Source: Chaetorhynchus papuensis (Eukaryota; Chordata; Aves; Passeriformes; Rhipiduridae). From it: a DNA stretch of 64,000 nt. The stretch covers positions 312,934 through 376,933 of the forward strand of contig VWYX01000765.1 in assembly GCA_013396525.1 (NCBI GenBank), written 5' to 3'. Both the position numbers and the translations under genes were made by a program. The notes below the pieces were generated by a model. That model had not been told where the DNA came from, did not search any database, and was given only the letters and a program-made list of their open reading frames with translations. This document shows, piece after piece, positions 20,850-32,712 of this stretch (within the stretch, counting starts at the first letter, position 1; every line of letters starts with the position of its first letter).

Positions 20850-22992
20850 ATGGGGACGGTGCCACTGCCCAGCCATGGCCCCCCACGTGTCCTGGCTGTC
20901 CCGAGGACTCCAGGCCACTGGGCACGGTGCCCAGGCAGGGAATGGCTTTGTGACCTGGGCACCCAAATGTTCAAACCCTCCCTGGCCCAGGGGGGCCCTG
21001 GTGCCCCTCCCAGGAGCTGCTGCAGGCTCTGGTGTTTCCTTGGCCATGGACGGGTTTCAGCAGGAGGAGGGAGGGAAGCAAAGGGAAGGATGGAAGCAGC
21101 CCCTGGCACAGAGCCTGCCTCTGTTTTTCCACAGTTCTGGTGCCCTTTCTGGAGTGACAGGGAGCCCTGGCCAGCTGGAAGGGAACCCTGCAGCTCCCTT
21201 TTCAATGCCTTCCCAATTCAGCTTTCTCTTTAAACGAGTGCTTGGCTGAAGGACAGGAGGAAGAGAAGGAGCAAGGGCAGTTTTCCTACTCAGGGTTTGC
21301 AAACAGCATCATCTGTGGGACTGATCTCTGTTACACAAAAAGGGTTTGCTCAGGCCAGTTGATCACCCAGTTTTAGAGACATGCCTCACTTGGTAACTCT
21401 AAACAAAGATGCAGAATTTTCCTTAATCTTTGAAACCGAGGATTTTTTCCTAAACTTGAATGCAGAAGTAAATCCAGATCTGGGTTCCTGTGGCAGCGGT
21501 GCTGTGACTTGTGTGTCAACATTTGAAAGCACAAAATGTAGAGACTTTGGGTGGTTTTTTGCATTTAAATTTTCATTTTTCATTTAAATATCATGCAAAT
21601 TAAATGCAAATATACCAATATCAAGTATGTAAATATGTCAATGATCTCTTTTGAGAATTGCTTGCACAGGCAGTTCTTGTGGCCACAGGAAGACTTTGCT
21701 TCAATAACCAAAGTAATTCTGCCCTTCTGGTGCCTTGCACACAATATTTATATAATTGATTTTTCTCTGAGGCATTTTTGGAGTACTCCCCACAGCAGTG
21801 TCTCCTTCTCATGGCTTCTTCAAGTAAATTCCAAACTAAAAAGCTCTGGCTTGAACAGACAATTCTGCCAGTGAGGTTCATAGCTGTTAAGTGATGTGGA
21901 ATCAATACTTTGTCTGAGGGTGTGTTTCAAAGTGATTTTGCTTTTGTTTCTTTTTTTCAAAAAGAATACTTTCATCTATTGAGGATGTGCTGGTTTTGAG
22001 AATGTGTGGTGAGGGGTCAGTCTTTACTCCTGTGCTGTTTTTATTCGCATTGTACCTGTTGGGACCTCAGTTATAATCCAGGATTCCCTCCGTGCCAGGC
22101 ACAGAATGAAAACACACTGCCAGCCTAAAGCACAAGGTATTTTAGTGACTTTGCTGTTTGACTTTACTGGATTCCTATTTATCCCTATTTTTGTACATTC
22201 TTACTCTTTCTTCTTCTGCTTTGCTTACTAAATATGGGCTTTTCACTAATCTTTTTATCCAAGAATTCCTGAGCTCTAATTCCATGTGTGACGCTCTCTC
22301 TCTGTGCAGGCAGAACCACTGACTCATCACACTCATCCAGGGAACTGTGTCACCTTCCAGAGCCTGTGCTCTGCAATTGTCACCTCACACGTGCACAGAA
22401 GGGAAGGGCTCCCTTGGAACAGGCTGTGACCACCTGAAACACCTGAGCACTTGTTTTTAACTTCATTTTAAGATGTTCTTGGGCGCTGCACATTTGCTGG
22501 CACAGAGGAAGGAGTGACGTGGATGCAGCTAAGAACAGGAACTGTTTAAATTGGAGGTTTTTGCAGGAAAACGGCGTGAGGAGCCCAAGCAGGGTGTGGG
22601 GGCCCTCTCTGGATGCCTAAAACACTTTGCCTGGTAAGGCAGGTGGTGATGGGGAGCAGCCAAAAGGTGGGGTGTCTGGCTGCCAGGGAGGCTGCAGGAA
22701 AAAGGCAAAGTTCCAGGTTGTGTGGAAAAGATCCTTTTCCCAAAGCAGACTGACAAAAGCTCTTGTTGCTAATCTCATTCAGTGTTTGTCTGTGAATGCT
22801 TGCTCTGCTCAAGAAAAGGGAGGTGTTTGGAAATCTTTTCTTTCAGTGACAATGAGATTTCTTTGAAGTCTGAGATGGCTGTGAATCTACAGCTTTAGGA
22901 TGCACATAATGAATGTAATTCTTTTCACTGAAATAAAGAGTGAGTGCTCTTTGTCTTTAAATCACACATGTGTGAAATGTTCTCCTTTCCAG
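20850..22992. other. Single-copy non-coding sequence
   Basis: GC-rich to about 21250 and AT-rich after. A strong acceptor-like site at 22308 is followed by 37 open codons but no good donor. No repeat is recognised. Confidence 0.45.
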
Positions 22993-23053
22993 GCACTGGG
23001 TGTACATGCAGGATGGCAATAAATGTACCTTGTACTGGAAAGACAATATCCGA
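22993..23053 (+). other. Candidate coding exon (61 bp)
   Basis: A strong acceptor (TGTTCTCCTTTCCAG) is followed by 61 bases and a good donor (CGA|GTAAGG). Two of three frames are open. The one read from the second base is HWVYMQDGNKCTLYWKDNIR. The one read from the third base is Cys-containing (TGCTCRMAINVPCTGK) and is phase-compatible with the next candidate exon. The family is unknown. Confidence 0.3.
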
Positions 23054-23120
23054 GTAAGGAGTAATGCAGATCACCAAAAAAAGACCTTAAAGTGAAACAA
23101 ATATTCTCACCCTCACTCAG

Positions 23121-23178
23121 AGACATTGATGTAACTTGGTTGTCTAAATATTCGCTTCCTGTAGATGATGGATTTCAA
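23121..23178 (+). other. Candidate coding exon (58 bp)
   Basis: A pyrimidine-rich acceptor (TTCTCACCCTCACTCAG) is followed by 58 bases and a consensus donor (CAA|GTGAGTTTG). Only one frame is open (DIDVTWLSKYSLPVDDGFQ), starting with one base that completes a split codon and ending in phase 0. The candidate exon at 22993-23053, read in its third frame, leaves exactly the two bases needed. The intron between them would be 67 bases, short but possible. I do not recognise the peptide. Confidence 0.3.
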
Positions 23179-23507
23179 GTGAGTTTGAAAAGGCTGAAAC
23201 TTGATATGAATCTGTATTACTTGGGAGGGAAATGCCAGGGAAGAGCTGAGTGTGCACTTGGAGACTCTGCAGTGGGAGTGTGAGACACCAGAAAATCCAC
23301 ATGGGAGACAGGCCGAGTCAGGGGATGATCTGGTGCTGAAAAAGCTGAGTTCCAACTGCAACGCCTCCCTCCTGTGCTTGTGGAATGGAGCTCATCTCCT
23401 GTCCTTCCCCTATTCCCCTGCTCTCTGTTCACCTGGAACCTGCAGGGCAGGTGCTGAGCCACAGCTGGGGAGGTCAAAAAGGCATCAGTTTACAAACACA
23501 AATCCTC
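23179..23507. other. Single-copy sequence before the pentanucleotide repeat
   Basis: Nothing is recognised here. The long plus-strand frames in this stretch continue into the repeat and are not gene evidence. Confidence 0.5.
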
Positions 23508-23603
23508 CTCATCTCATCTCATCTCATATCTCATCTCATCTCATCTCATCTCATCTCATCTCATCTCATCTCATCTCATCTCATCTCATCTCATCTCATC
23601 ATC
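23508..23603. repeat. (CTCAT)n microsatellite
   Basis: About 19 copies of a pentanucleotide with one interruption (CTCATATCTCATC near 23524). It is followed at 23618-23643 by three copies of a 9-base CTCCCACAA-type unit. The frames encoding SSHLI repeats come from the microsatellite. Confidence 0.96.
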
Positions 23604-23643
23604 ATTGTACCTTCTCCCACAACTCCCACAACTCCCACAACCT

Positions 23644-26338
23644 TCACTGCAATCCCCCAGATCCTTCCTGTGTTTCCTGGGATTTTCTGCTGCCCTTCAC
23701 CAGTTTTCCATGGCACTGCAGCCAGAGTGTCCCAGCTGCCTGTCCTGGGCTGAGTGACACACGGAGTGTCCTGCAGCTGATCCAGAGCTGTGCACAGAGT
23801 GACTGGACAGCAGAGCTGCTGCCCAGGGGTTGCTTGGGGTTTTTATTCTCTTGGGCAAGGGCCTCATAAATTTAACTGATTGATAGGATTGGATTCTGCA
23901 ATTTATGGGAAATTGTTCACCAGATGCAAAGTATGTTTTGAGACTGAGATGCACAAGTGATTATACATAAATAGTAACTGCACCGACGCCTGAACTGCAG
24001 CTCTCTAAAGAAGCAGGCTACAGGTAACTCAAAAGAAGCTCTTTCATTTTACCTCAGAGCAAGTCCTGATGTGATGTGGGGGTTCTACAGGCCAAGTTAA
24101 ATACTAGTACCAGCACTGGAAATAGTAGAAGTATTGTTAGATTAGTTTCCCATGCAAATGCCTCAACAGGGATTGTGAACCGTGTAGGGTTCCCAACTGC
24201 ACAGGCAAAACAAGGAAAATTTGATCTGAGTAGATCCCCCTTTGACCAGCCAAAAGGTCAGGGTAAATTACACTTGAATTACCTGACTTTTCACTTTAAC
24301 TCAGGTGCCGAGGCTGCCAGTGGAGTTGAGAATTCATTTTCTTATCACAGATTTCTAGTAGGCCAACTAGTCCTACCTGTGTGAAATGGGAACTTGAATA
24401 TGTTTATTTTTCTAGGCACACACGAAATGGAAATGTGTGTCCATGGATAGATCAGGGAGTGTGTTCTAACTTCCCAGTAGGATGCCAGTGCATCATTGCT
24501 GGTTTACTGAGCAGACTGCTAACAGAAATTTGTCAATAGAGATGCATTTGTACAGCAGTTGAAAAGATCAATATGGTGCTTACCAAACTCTTTTTCAGTT
24601 CCAGAGCAAACATTTGCCTTATTTAAGGTGTTGCACCATTCTGGGGATGGAAAAATGTTTAAAAATATGCTTCATGTTTACATTCCTTGTGTATAGTGGC
24701 TCTATTCTCATTTTTGGTTTGTTTATTTAATCACTCATTGCTCATTTTTTAAGCTACTTTTGGACTGGAAGCTTGTCTCATTTGGCCCCTTTTGGGCTGG
24801 TGTTATTTCTGGGTCTGGGTAAGGATTGCACATTTCCAGCATGAAAGCAGAAATTCTGCACAGGAGGTTGGGACGAGTTGTGAGAACCATCAGCACATCT
24901 CTGGGAGCGTCTGACACCTGAACTGCTAGGATTTAGATTTTAACAAATGCAATTTCAGCTCCCCTAAGTGCTCACTGCCAGAATGCTGAGGTAACTCTGG
25001 CAGAATATGCTTCTGCACTGCTAAAAATAGGAAGTTCACCTCAATGACTTCAGTAGAATGCTGATGTCCTGGAGACACGTTGGTGAAGCAGTTGGGGCAA
25101 CTTTTGTTACATTTGAGTAAAGAACACCTGGCTGCCCAAAGCAAATGCCCTAGGGCCAATCAGTGTCCTTTAATTAATTAGAAATATCATCAGAATGATC
25201 AGCTGTGGTCCTGTAGTTCCATTTGTTACATTTTGTGTAGCAGGGAACTTGTTTTGGGGATGACAAAGAACTGACTTGCTTCTTACCTGCCATGAACCTC
25301 TGATCTGTCACTCAGGCTCCTTTGACCTTTGGTGCCAAACTGGAGGTTGCTGCTCACTGCCTGCTTGTTTAATCCAAGCTGTGCACTTTCATAATTTAAT
25401 AATAACTTTAATAATGAGGTCTGGTTTTTTAATGTGAATTTCACAACTGTTTACAGCAATACCCTTGTGGACGCTTCTGAAATGGCATTAGATCCTCAGA
25501 GATTCTATCTGAACAAAACAGTATCCTCCAAATGGCCCCTTCTGAGAGGTGCTTTTGCCAAGTATTGTGGAGGGGCTTGGTTCACCTGTAAGTGTGAGCA
25601 TTGCAAGGAAATGAATACTCATAAGAAAAAGGGAATCCCTGAATATCTGTTAGGGGAAGTTTTATTCAGCGGTGTCAAAACTGTTGGTCAAGTACACGAT
25701 ATATAATATAATATATATATAAAAATACATAATTTTCCTGGAACAAAATGTAAACCAAACTGTACTCCACCTAATTAGCATCCTTAATCACCTGACACAG
25801 CAGGTTCAGAACCCTGTGCCATGAAAAGATACCAATATTTTCTCCTTTCTCCTGAACATTTCACTCAGACTTGGCAGAAATATGTGCTAGAAAAGAGTTA
25901 ACACTGTCTTTAAATCATTAGGTTGTTTTTACAGAGTGAGGATCCCTGGATAAGGAGGGGGAGTGTCCCTCTTGCTCTGAATGCTCTGCATTTAAATTAA
26001 ACTTGGTCTTTGGTAAGCAAGATGAAAATTCCATCAAAGTTTTCCCCTCAAACTTCTGTCTGTTTTGTAGAATCTTTTCATTCAAGGTGCTAGTTCCTCC
26101 CAACCCCAGAACAGCTCATTAGATTAAGTTAAAAGGGCTCCTACCTAGTAGCTTATTTTAGCATTTTTTGTCTGGAAACCTCTTGGGACAGAGCAGCCCT
26201 TCAAGTTTCCACAGGTTTATAGAATTAGCTTCCACAATACTTCTACCTGATTCCAATAAGCTTTTTTTTTTTTCTAGATGGGATTATTTTGGTTCCAAAA
26301 GTGACTGAAAATTCTTCTTTTCACTTTATATGTTTTTG
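23644..26338. other. Single-copy non-coding sequence
   Basis: AT-rich. There is a (TA)-rich patch at 25698-25725. Plus frames at 24076-24384 and 25434-25706 are open for 90-100 codons without convincing splice sites or family similarity. Confidence 0.45.
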
Positions 26339-26462
26339 TGGGTTTGGTTTTTTTTGGGTTTTTTTGGGGTTTTTTGTGGGAGGGGGGCTGGTGGGTTTTT
26401 TGGGTTTTTTGGGGGTGTTTTTTTGTTTGTTTTTTGTTTTTGTTTTGTTGTTTTGGTTTTTT
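26339..26462 (+). repeat. G/T tract with repeated G-runs
   Basis: Runs of T6-T8 alternate with GGG to GGGGGG, giving at least seven G-tracts of three or more on the plus strand. The low-complexity structure is direct. The number of G-runs means a G-quadruplex with 6-8-base T loops is possible but not certain. Confidence 0.9.
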
Positions 26463-27335
26463 ATTTTCAGTTTGATTTCTGTGCAGGGCTCAGTATCAAG
26501 CCTAAACAGAAAGTGCTGTACTGCATGTCCCTGGTGCCCTTCCACTGTCTGCCTGCCCTATCAGCTGCTGCATTTCAGTTGTATTTCCAGTTAAGATTTA
26601 CTAAAAAATGGGTTCAGACATACAGGTAGTGGACTGAATTATTTTCCAAGTTCAAAACTCTGAAATCAGCCTCAATTATTAGAAAGCTTTTCCCCCCTTA
26701 TTACAAGACAAGGGAAATTGCCTCATACGAAATTCCCTTCCTTGTTACAAAGGTACACAAAAACTCTTCTAAACCACTCAGGGTGGGTATTTATGTGGTA
26801 TGAATTACAAATGAGAAGTCTTCATTCTCCAAAGCTATCTCAGCTGGCTCAGTTTCCAAGGAGCATCGCTCAAATGTGAACCCAGAGCAGAGGAGCTGAA
26901 CTTTCACTCTACCAAAGTGCCTCTGTAAGCAGAGGCTGCATTTCTTGAAAATCTTGAGACTTTCAGGCAGTAAAACCAACTTTTCTGCTGAGAATTTAGA
27001 GAAATTTCTGTAGAAACCTGTTGATCACGTTCAATTTTAGGATTAGGTAATGAGGAGGTGCTTAACTGCTACCAGGGACAAAATGGGAGTTTGAATTCCT
27101 GCTGCTTGACTCCCAAGAGCTCTCCCTGTGAAGTTCCTCTTTCACTGTGAATATGGGGTTGCTGGTTTCTGGCACAGAAACAGCTTCACTCTGAGCAGTC
27201 ATTCAATGCATTTCCTACCTTGGACTAGTGAGGCTGAATGTTCTTATTTAATTAAAAATCTGTAGGTGCCAGTACACTTTTAGTGGGTACAGGAGGCAGG
27301 GTTTGACAGGTACAGAACACAAGGAAACAAAACAA
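26463..27335. other. Single-copy non-coding sequence
   Basis: No gene or repeat is recognised between the G/T tract and the CR1 fragment. Confidence 0.5.
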
Positions 27336-27445
27336 TTCACAGAATCCCAGAACCACAGAACCAGCTGGCTTGGAAGGGACCCACAAGGATCATCAAGTGA
27401 AGCTCCTGGCCCTTCACAGGACACCCCCAAGAGCCACACCCTGTG
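27336..27445 (-). mobile_element. CR1 3'-end fragment, antisense
   Basis: TTCACAGAATCCCAGAACCA, then GGCTTGGAAGGGACCCACAA, GATCATCAAG and GCTCCTGGCCCTTCACAGGA follow in the order seen at the antisense 3' end of avian CR1 subfamilies. The copy is short, with the 5' part missing. Confidence 0.85.
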
Positions 27446-29033
27446 TTGTTTGGAGTGGAAGGGAACAGAAAGACTGGCACAGGAGCCAGTTCAGCTCTTC
27501 TCTTCACTGCAGCAAGTGTGTGAGCCTCACTGGATGCTATCCTCAAGGAACGGGGGTAGTTTTGCTGGCTCAGGAACCTCTCCCCTTTGAAAAGCTGCGT
27601 TCCTGTACTTGTAGCTGAAAAACCAACCTCCCTGAGGCCAGAGCTTGTTTAGAGGTACGTGCTAGAGCTGCTTCAGAAAGAGGTACACTTACTTTTCCCA
27701 CCAAAACACAAATTTTCCTTGCACCCAGAGATCCCAGGGATCTTTGGCAGCTGCCATGTGAATACCACCAGAGTGACATTTCCTTAAAAGCACTCCTGTG
27801 AGTTTGGAGGAGAATTCCTCCTTTCTTCCCACACAGGTTGCAGATGCAGTGAAACAGCTGTGAAGGGACTGATTTGGTTTGTCCTGAGAAGTCACCATCC
27901 CTCAGCTGACCTGCACCATGACTGCCCCAAACCACCCCTGCAAAGGGGACAGTTTAAGTTTAACCTGGCTGCCTTTTCTCTGCAGTCAGGACACACACAG
28001 AACGGGTTTGTGCTGTTCCAGGTGACAGGAAGAGTCTTTGGACACAATGCAGGAACAAACCTGTCTGGCACCAACAGAGGGTTCAGTTACGCAAGAGATT
28101 CCTTGCCCACTCAAACCTTGGGATCAGCACATGAGCCAAGAAAATTCACATTTTCATGCTTTCAGTGGTTTTCTTGCTGATGCTTTAGAGCTCTGGAGAA
28201 CAATGCAGAACAACAGTGCTTCTCACTGAATTTCATTACTGAGGGATGGGACACGAAAGGAGTGCTGATGCTACTGCTTTCATTTCTTAGGATGCCCCAT
28301 TGTCTGGCATTCCATGGGTACAGCTTAGGAGTAACCAGGGAGATATTCAGTGAACAATTTTAGCTTACAGATCACTTTCCTTATCAGATAAAACCAATGG
28401 GTCATTTCATTGCAATATTGAGTAAACGTTACTGGATTTAAACGTTACTGGATTTATGCAGTTTATAAAACAATAAATCTCATAAGCTCTAATCACCAGT
28501 TCCGTTGATTTCCTTTGAGGTCCATAAATTCACAAAGTTGCTAAAAAGCTTCCCAGACAAATCTGTAGCTCTCCAGTGCAGTTCTTTATTAAAGCCAATA
28601 TCCTCATTTCCCACTTGTACTGGACTATGGAGATAAAGGGCAGGAGAGTATTTTCTCAGCTTCAGTTGGTAGCTGATAACCAGGAGCAAGAAGCAGGGGT
28701 AGGAAAGAGACATTCCTGTTTGAAGAGACAGGGATGAAACCCTTTTTGGCAGCAATGGTTGTTTAAGACCACAGCCTGTCGTGTTCTGTGACCAAACACA
28801 GTGAATTACGCACGGACAACGTGACCAGGATGTGCCACTGTACTGCCACACACTGCAATGCTGCTCTTCTCCTCAGGGGCACAAGGCTATTTTCCAACAA
28901 TAGGTACCTTATGTGGGAAAAAGGGGAATAAATTCTGCCTAATTAGGCTGCCATGGAGACCACACCAACGTCTCCTTTGATCCTGTCTTGAGTAAATACA
29001 CTAAACAGGAAGAGCACAAGATCAAATTGGCTC
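27446..29033. other. Single-copy non-coding sequence with one exon-like block
   Basis: At 27986-28021 (plus) a very strong acceptor (GCCTTTTCTCTGCAG) and a GTGACA donor enclose 36 bases open in all three frames (one is SGHTQNGFVLFQ). At 28445-28460 the words AAACGTTACTGGATTT repeat a preceding copy in tandem. No transposon is recognised. Confidence 0.4.
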
Positions 29034-29518
29034 TTTGCATCCAGCTCTGGGACCCCAACAAAAGGACATGGAGCTGCTGGAGAGGGTCCAGAGGAGGCCA
29101 CAATGATGCTCCAAGGGCTGGAGCCCCTCTGCTCTGGAGCCAGGCTGGGAGAGCTGGGGGTGCTCACCTGGAGAGGAGAAGGCTCCAGGGAGAGCTCAGA
29201 GCCCCTGGCAGGGCCTAAAGGGGCTCCAGGAGAGCTGGAGAGGGACTGGGGACAAGAGGGAATGGCTTTAAACTGTAAGAGGGTGGATTTGTAATAGATT
29301 TAAGAAAGAAGTTTTTCCCTGGGAGGGTGGGCAGGCCCTGGCACAGGGTGCCCAGAGCAGCTGTGGCTGCCCCTGGATCCCTGGCAGTGCCCAAGGCCAG
29401 GTTGGACACTGGGGCTTGGAGCAGCCTGGGACAGTGAGAGGTGTCCCTGCCCACGGCAGGGGGTGCAATGGGATGGGATTTATGGTTTCTTCCAACCCAA
29501 GCCATTCTGTGATTCCAT
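29034..29518 (+). mobile_element. CR1 3'-end fragment, sense
   Basis: The sequence follows CR1 through CAGCTCTGGG, GACATGGAGCTGCTGGAGAG, GTCCAGAGGAGGCCAC, GAGAAGGCTCCAGGGAGA, GGCTTTAAACTG, GGTGCCCAGAGCAG, CAAGGCCAGGTTGGA, GGTGTCCCTGCCCACGGCAG, and ends in CTTCCAACCCAAGCCATTCTGTGATTCCATG. It is typical of a 5'-truncated avian CR1, about 485 bp, with internal gaps. The retained reading frame is broken. Confidence 0.95.
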
Positions 29519-29810
29519 GTGGAAGCACAACCTTGTCTGAAAACCTGGAGATTAAATTCTAGTTCTGTAGTAAGACTGAGGTGGAGCTGTAGCTCTTAAC
29601 AGGAGGAGGTCCCACTTGAGAAAGTCTTAATACTAATAATCATTAATATTCACCCAAACTTTTTAGCTCTTTTTGGTCACTATTAACATGGAGCAGGATA
29701 GTTATTTATACCTCCTCTGCCAATTTTGGAATAGGGTGGAAGAAAATACATGCAAGTGTTTCTGAATATTCGCAGAGCAGGAAATCCCCAGCTGGCAGCA
29801 AAATTCACCT
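29519..29810. other. Single-copy sequence between two CR1-related pieces
   Basis: AT-rich with no recognised feature. Confidence 0.5.
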
Positions 29811-29880
29811 TTTATTTTTTAGGTTTTTTTGGATTTGGGGGGGTTTTTTTGGGTTTTGTTGGTTTTTTTTTTTTTTTTTT
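29811..29880 (+). repeat. T-rich tract with G-runs
   Basis: T-runs are broken by GG, GGGGGGG, GGG and GG, ending in about 20 T. It resembles the tract at 26339-26462. Confidence 0.9.
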
Positions 29881-29920
29881 GCAGATGGGCAGCATAGCCA
29901 AGCACAAGTGAAGATCACAG

Positions 29921-29987
29921 GGACCTGGTTTAGTGTGGACTCAGCAGAGAAACTCTGACTTAAAGGTCTGTTCCAACCTAAAAGATT
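29921..29987 (+). mobile_element. Short CR1 3'-end piece
   Basis: GGACCTGGTTTAGTGTGGAC, then CTTAAAGGTCTGTTCCAACC and TAAAAGATT fit the last 65 bases of a CR1 variant (…TTAGTGG…GGACT…CTTAAAGGTCTTTTCCAACCTAAA.GATT). The short length makes the call moderate. Confidence 0.65.
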
Positions 29988-30065
29988 TTTTTTTCTCTCC
30001 AGAGCTGTAGATGGATCACACTCTAAAGGACAGATAAAGACTGGCTCAGGTTAAACCCTAGTGCA

Positions 30066-30109
30066 AGGAGGAGGAGGAGGAGGAAGAAAGCAGGAGAAGA
30101 AGGAGGAAG
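30066..30109 (+). repeat. Purine-only (GGA)n-type tract
   Basis: AAGGAGGAGGAGGAGGAGGAAGAAAG and the following bases are almost pure purine for about 44 bases, with one C. Such tracts can form triplex DNA. Confidence 0.85.
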
Positions 30110-32712
30110 CAGCTGCCATGTAACTGAGTGCCACACCAGGTGCTGTGGGTGTGTCCCCTCCTTTTGAGGAGAGCGGAGTCTTCTCAGTGCTCTAATAGAC
30201 CTTTATGCACAATTTAGGAGTTTATCTTCAGCTTAATCTTCATGGATTATTTTTGCTCGTGTTCCTTCTCCCAGCCTCACTCCTGGCCAGATGTGTGGTT
30301 GGGCACACAGGATGTCAGCTGTGAAAACCCCTGACCATTTCACCTCCCTCACCTACTGCCCCAGGCAGAATGGAAAAATATTCCGTGTATTTTTAGCTGT
30401 GACCAGCAATGTGACAGGGAGAGATACAGCAAAGGAGTTGCTGGTAAAGTTGCTTTAAAATAGTCAGGAACTTCTTCAGCATAACAGCTTTCCATCCCCG
30501 CTTAGCACAGTCAGCTGTATAAAACAACATTTTTGAAGCAGGATCCTGGATTAGGCTCAAGTTTATATTTAGCAGCCAAGTTTCAGTTCTGAGAATGAAG
30601 GTTTAACCCTAATATGGGATACTACTAGACATCGTTAGAAGTGGGTGAATGACTTGAAATAATGAAATGGTGAATTTTAGTTCATGTATTGCCTGCAAAT
30701 GTCTTCACCTATAAAACTTATTGTCAGTCAAAAGCGTTTGGCAAATGTTTCGCAGCAGGAAAAAATAGCTCTGTTACACTCCTATGATAAATAGATCTGT
30801 TAACTTCAATTTGAAGGACAAAAATAGTCTTTCAGAATTCAATCAGAGACCAAGCCATGCCAGAAGCTGAACACATTATAGATTTTATAAATGCACTGAT
30901 CTGTCTATCTGTGGGACCACGATCCAAAATGCTCTTAACAAGGAATCCCTTTGACTGTGCAGCACAGTGGATCCTAATCCTTGAAATTTAAGGACTGGGA
31001 ACGAAGATTCAGGAAGGGACTAGTTGTGTACATGGGCAATGTGTAAATTTACACTGGTTGACACTAAAACAAGTTCAATGGGTGTGTTCATCTCCTAGCT
31101 CAAGGCTGGAAGAAGTCTCCCAGAGGGAATGGCTTTGAGGTGAAGCTGTGGCTGTCACTCAGGGTGGCTGTGCAGGGTCCTTGTGCCACTGCCCGTGGGC
31201 TCCATGAGCCCTGGTACCTGGCAGTTGCTCCTGGATGCAGTACAGCTCTGGTTTGGTAAATAAGCATATTCATGTCCACAGTTCTACTGCTCACAGAGCT
31301 GGGATCAGTGTCTTGCCTGCAGCACTGGGAGGCCGTGTTTGGGACAGTCTGGTTTCTGCAGCAAAACCCATTCCAGGAGATCTCGTGCTGTGTTTCACAG
31401 GCCCTTTTTGCTAACAGTGATTAGATTTGTACGGGACACTCACAAACACTTGTGCAGGCATCAGACTGGGGGAACTCTGTGAACTCACGTTGCTGCCAGG
31501 AGGTGGGAACTGCACCTTCAGGAGGTACTGGGAACAGGAGCAAGAGGCTGATGCAGCTCAAAATCGCATTGGATGCAGCTATGGCTGAAGCAGGCTCACT
31601 GTAAAATAGTTGCTTGAGGATAGAAGAGTCTTTTCTTCTGTGTTTCTTTATTTCAGCATGGTTTCAGTGCACTTTCAGCATTGCAAGTGTGATAGAATTG
31701 TGCCTCTGAATTGTTTATCACCACTTGTTTTAACAAGTCAATTTTTCCTACATTTTATTACTTTTAGTGCAGTCTTTTTAAAACGAGAGCTGTAGGATAG
31801 TGATCTGGTTTTACGTGACTGAGACACAGCAGAACAGCAGAGCATAAATATTAAATGTTTCCATTTATCTTTTCAGAGTGTTCACACTTAAGATTGTTCC
31901 ACTTAACAACCCTTAAAATAGCCACTCTAAACGATTCCCTTCCAAACAAAGGAGAAATACATGCAAATGAATCACTGTGGCAATTTTTATAACAAACATT
32001 AAAACATTAAAGGGAGCGTAGAATGCAAACATATATTGAATCATGGGCCCTTAAGAATAAGTGCCTACTGACCATGTAAGATATAATTGGGCTTTGAAAC
32101 ATCTTAGGAGCTCAGCCAAAACACACTGCAGTGCATTAGCTGTTAAAAATCCCAAGCTCATTAAACTGGCAAATTGTGTATCAGACCATCGTGCAGCTTC
32201 ATCTGCTTCCAGCTCATGCAGAACCTGGGATCAGGACCCCACTGCCAAAGAAATCTCATGGAATAAGGGAATTTCGTGACAAATGTGGTCCCTACAGCTG
32301 ATGTGTCCTCACTGCAGATCAGGCCCTGAGGAGTTACTGTGGGTTCTGTCCATGTTTTGCATTCACTTTAGTGTCCTTATCCATTCAGATCCACAGCCAG
32401 GACTGCCAGGCCACCCCACAGCAGTGCCAGGCAAGGCCCAGGACAGAACTTTCTCGTGTCCAGGTTTGCCAACAAGCAGGTGGCATGGGATGCAGTGGCC
32501 CAGTAGATAAAAGGAGCTGTGCCCCTGAAGGCACATCTCACAGGCAGGTACCTGCTGCAGCTGGGAGCTGCAAACCAAAGAAGGAAGATTCAATTGTCCC
32601 TCAGGTTCCATCAGCCTGTGCTGCCCTAGGGCTGGATGACTCCTTGGCCATGCTGATTTCCTTCCTGTGGTGCTTGGTGCTGCTGGGCTGATTTTCAGGG
32701 AGGCATTGAAAG
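30110..32712. other. AT-rich non-coding stretch
   Basis: No transposon or gene is recognised. A strong acceptor-like site at 31659 precedes a plus frame starting ATGG, but no donor follows. Confidence 0.45.

Noticed and set aside
20183..21205. Open frames of 340 and 264 codons on the minus strand with Gly-Pro-Pro-Gly-Ser-Thr-Trp repeats resembling a collagen-like protein
   Set aside because: They run through the 10-bp minisatellite. Its unit is not a multiple of three and lacks stops in most frames, so long frames appear on both strands. There is no splice or start support.
23505..23610. CRISPR-like array
   Set aside because: The repeats are contiguous 5-mers without spacers, and the genome is vertebrate.
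23252..23869. 205-codon plus-strand frame with SSHLI repeats
   Set aside because: The repeats are the translation of the (CTCAT)n microsatellite, and the rest shows no coding features.
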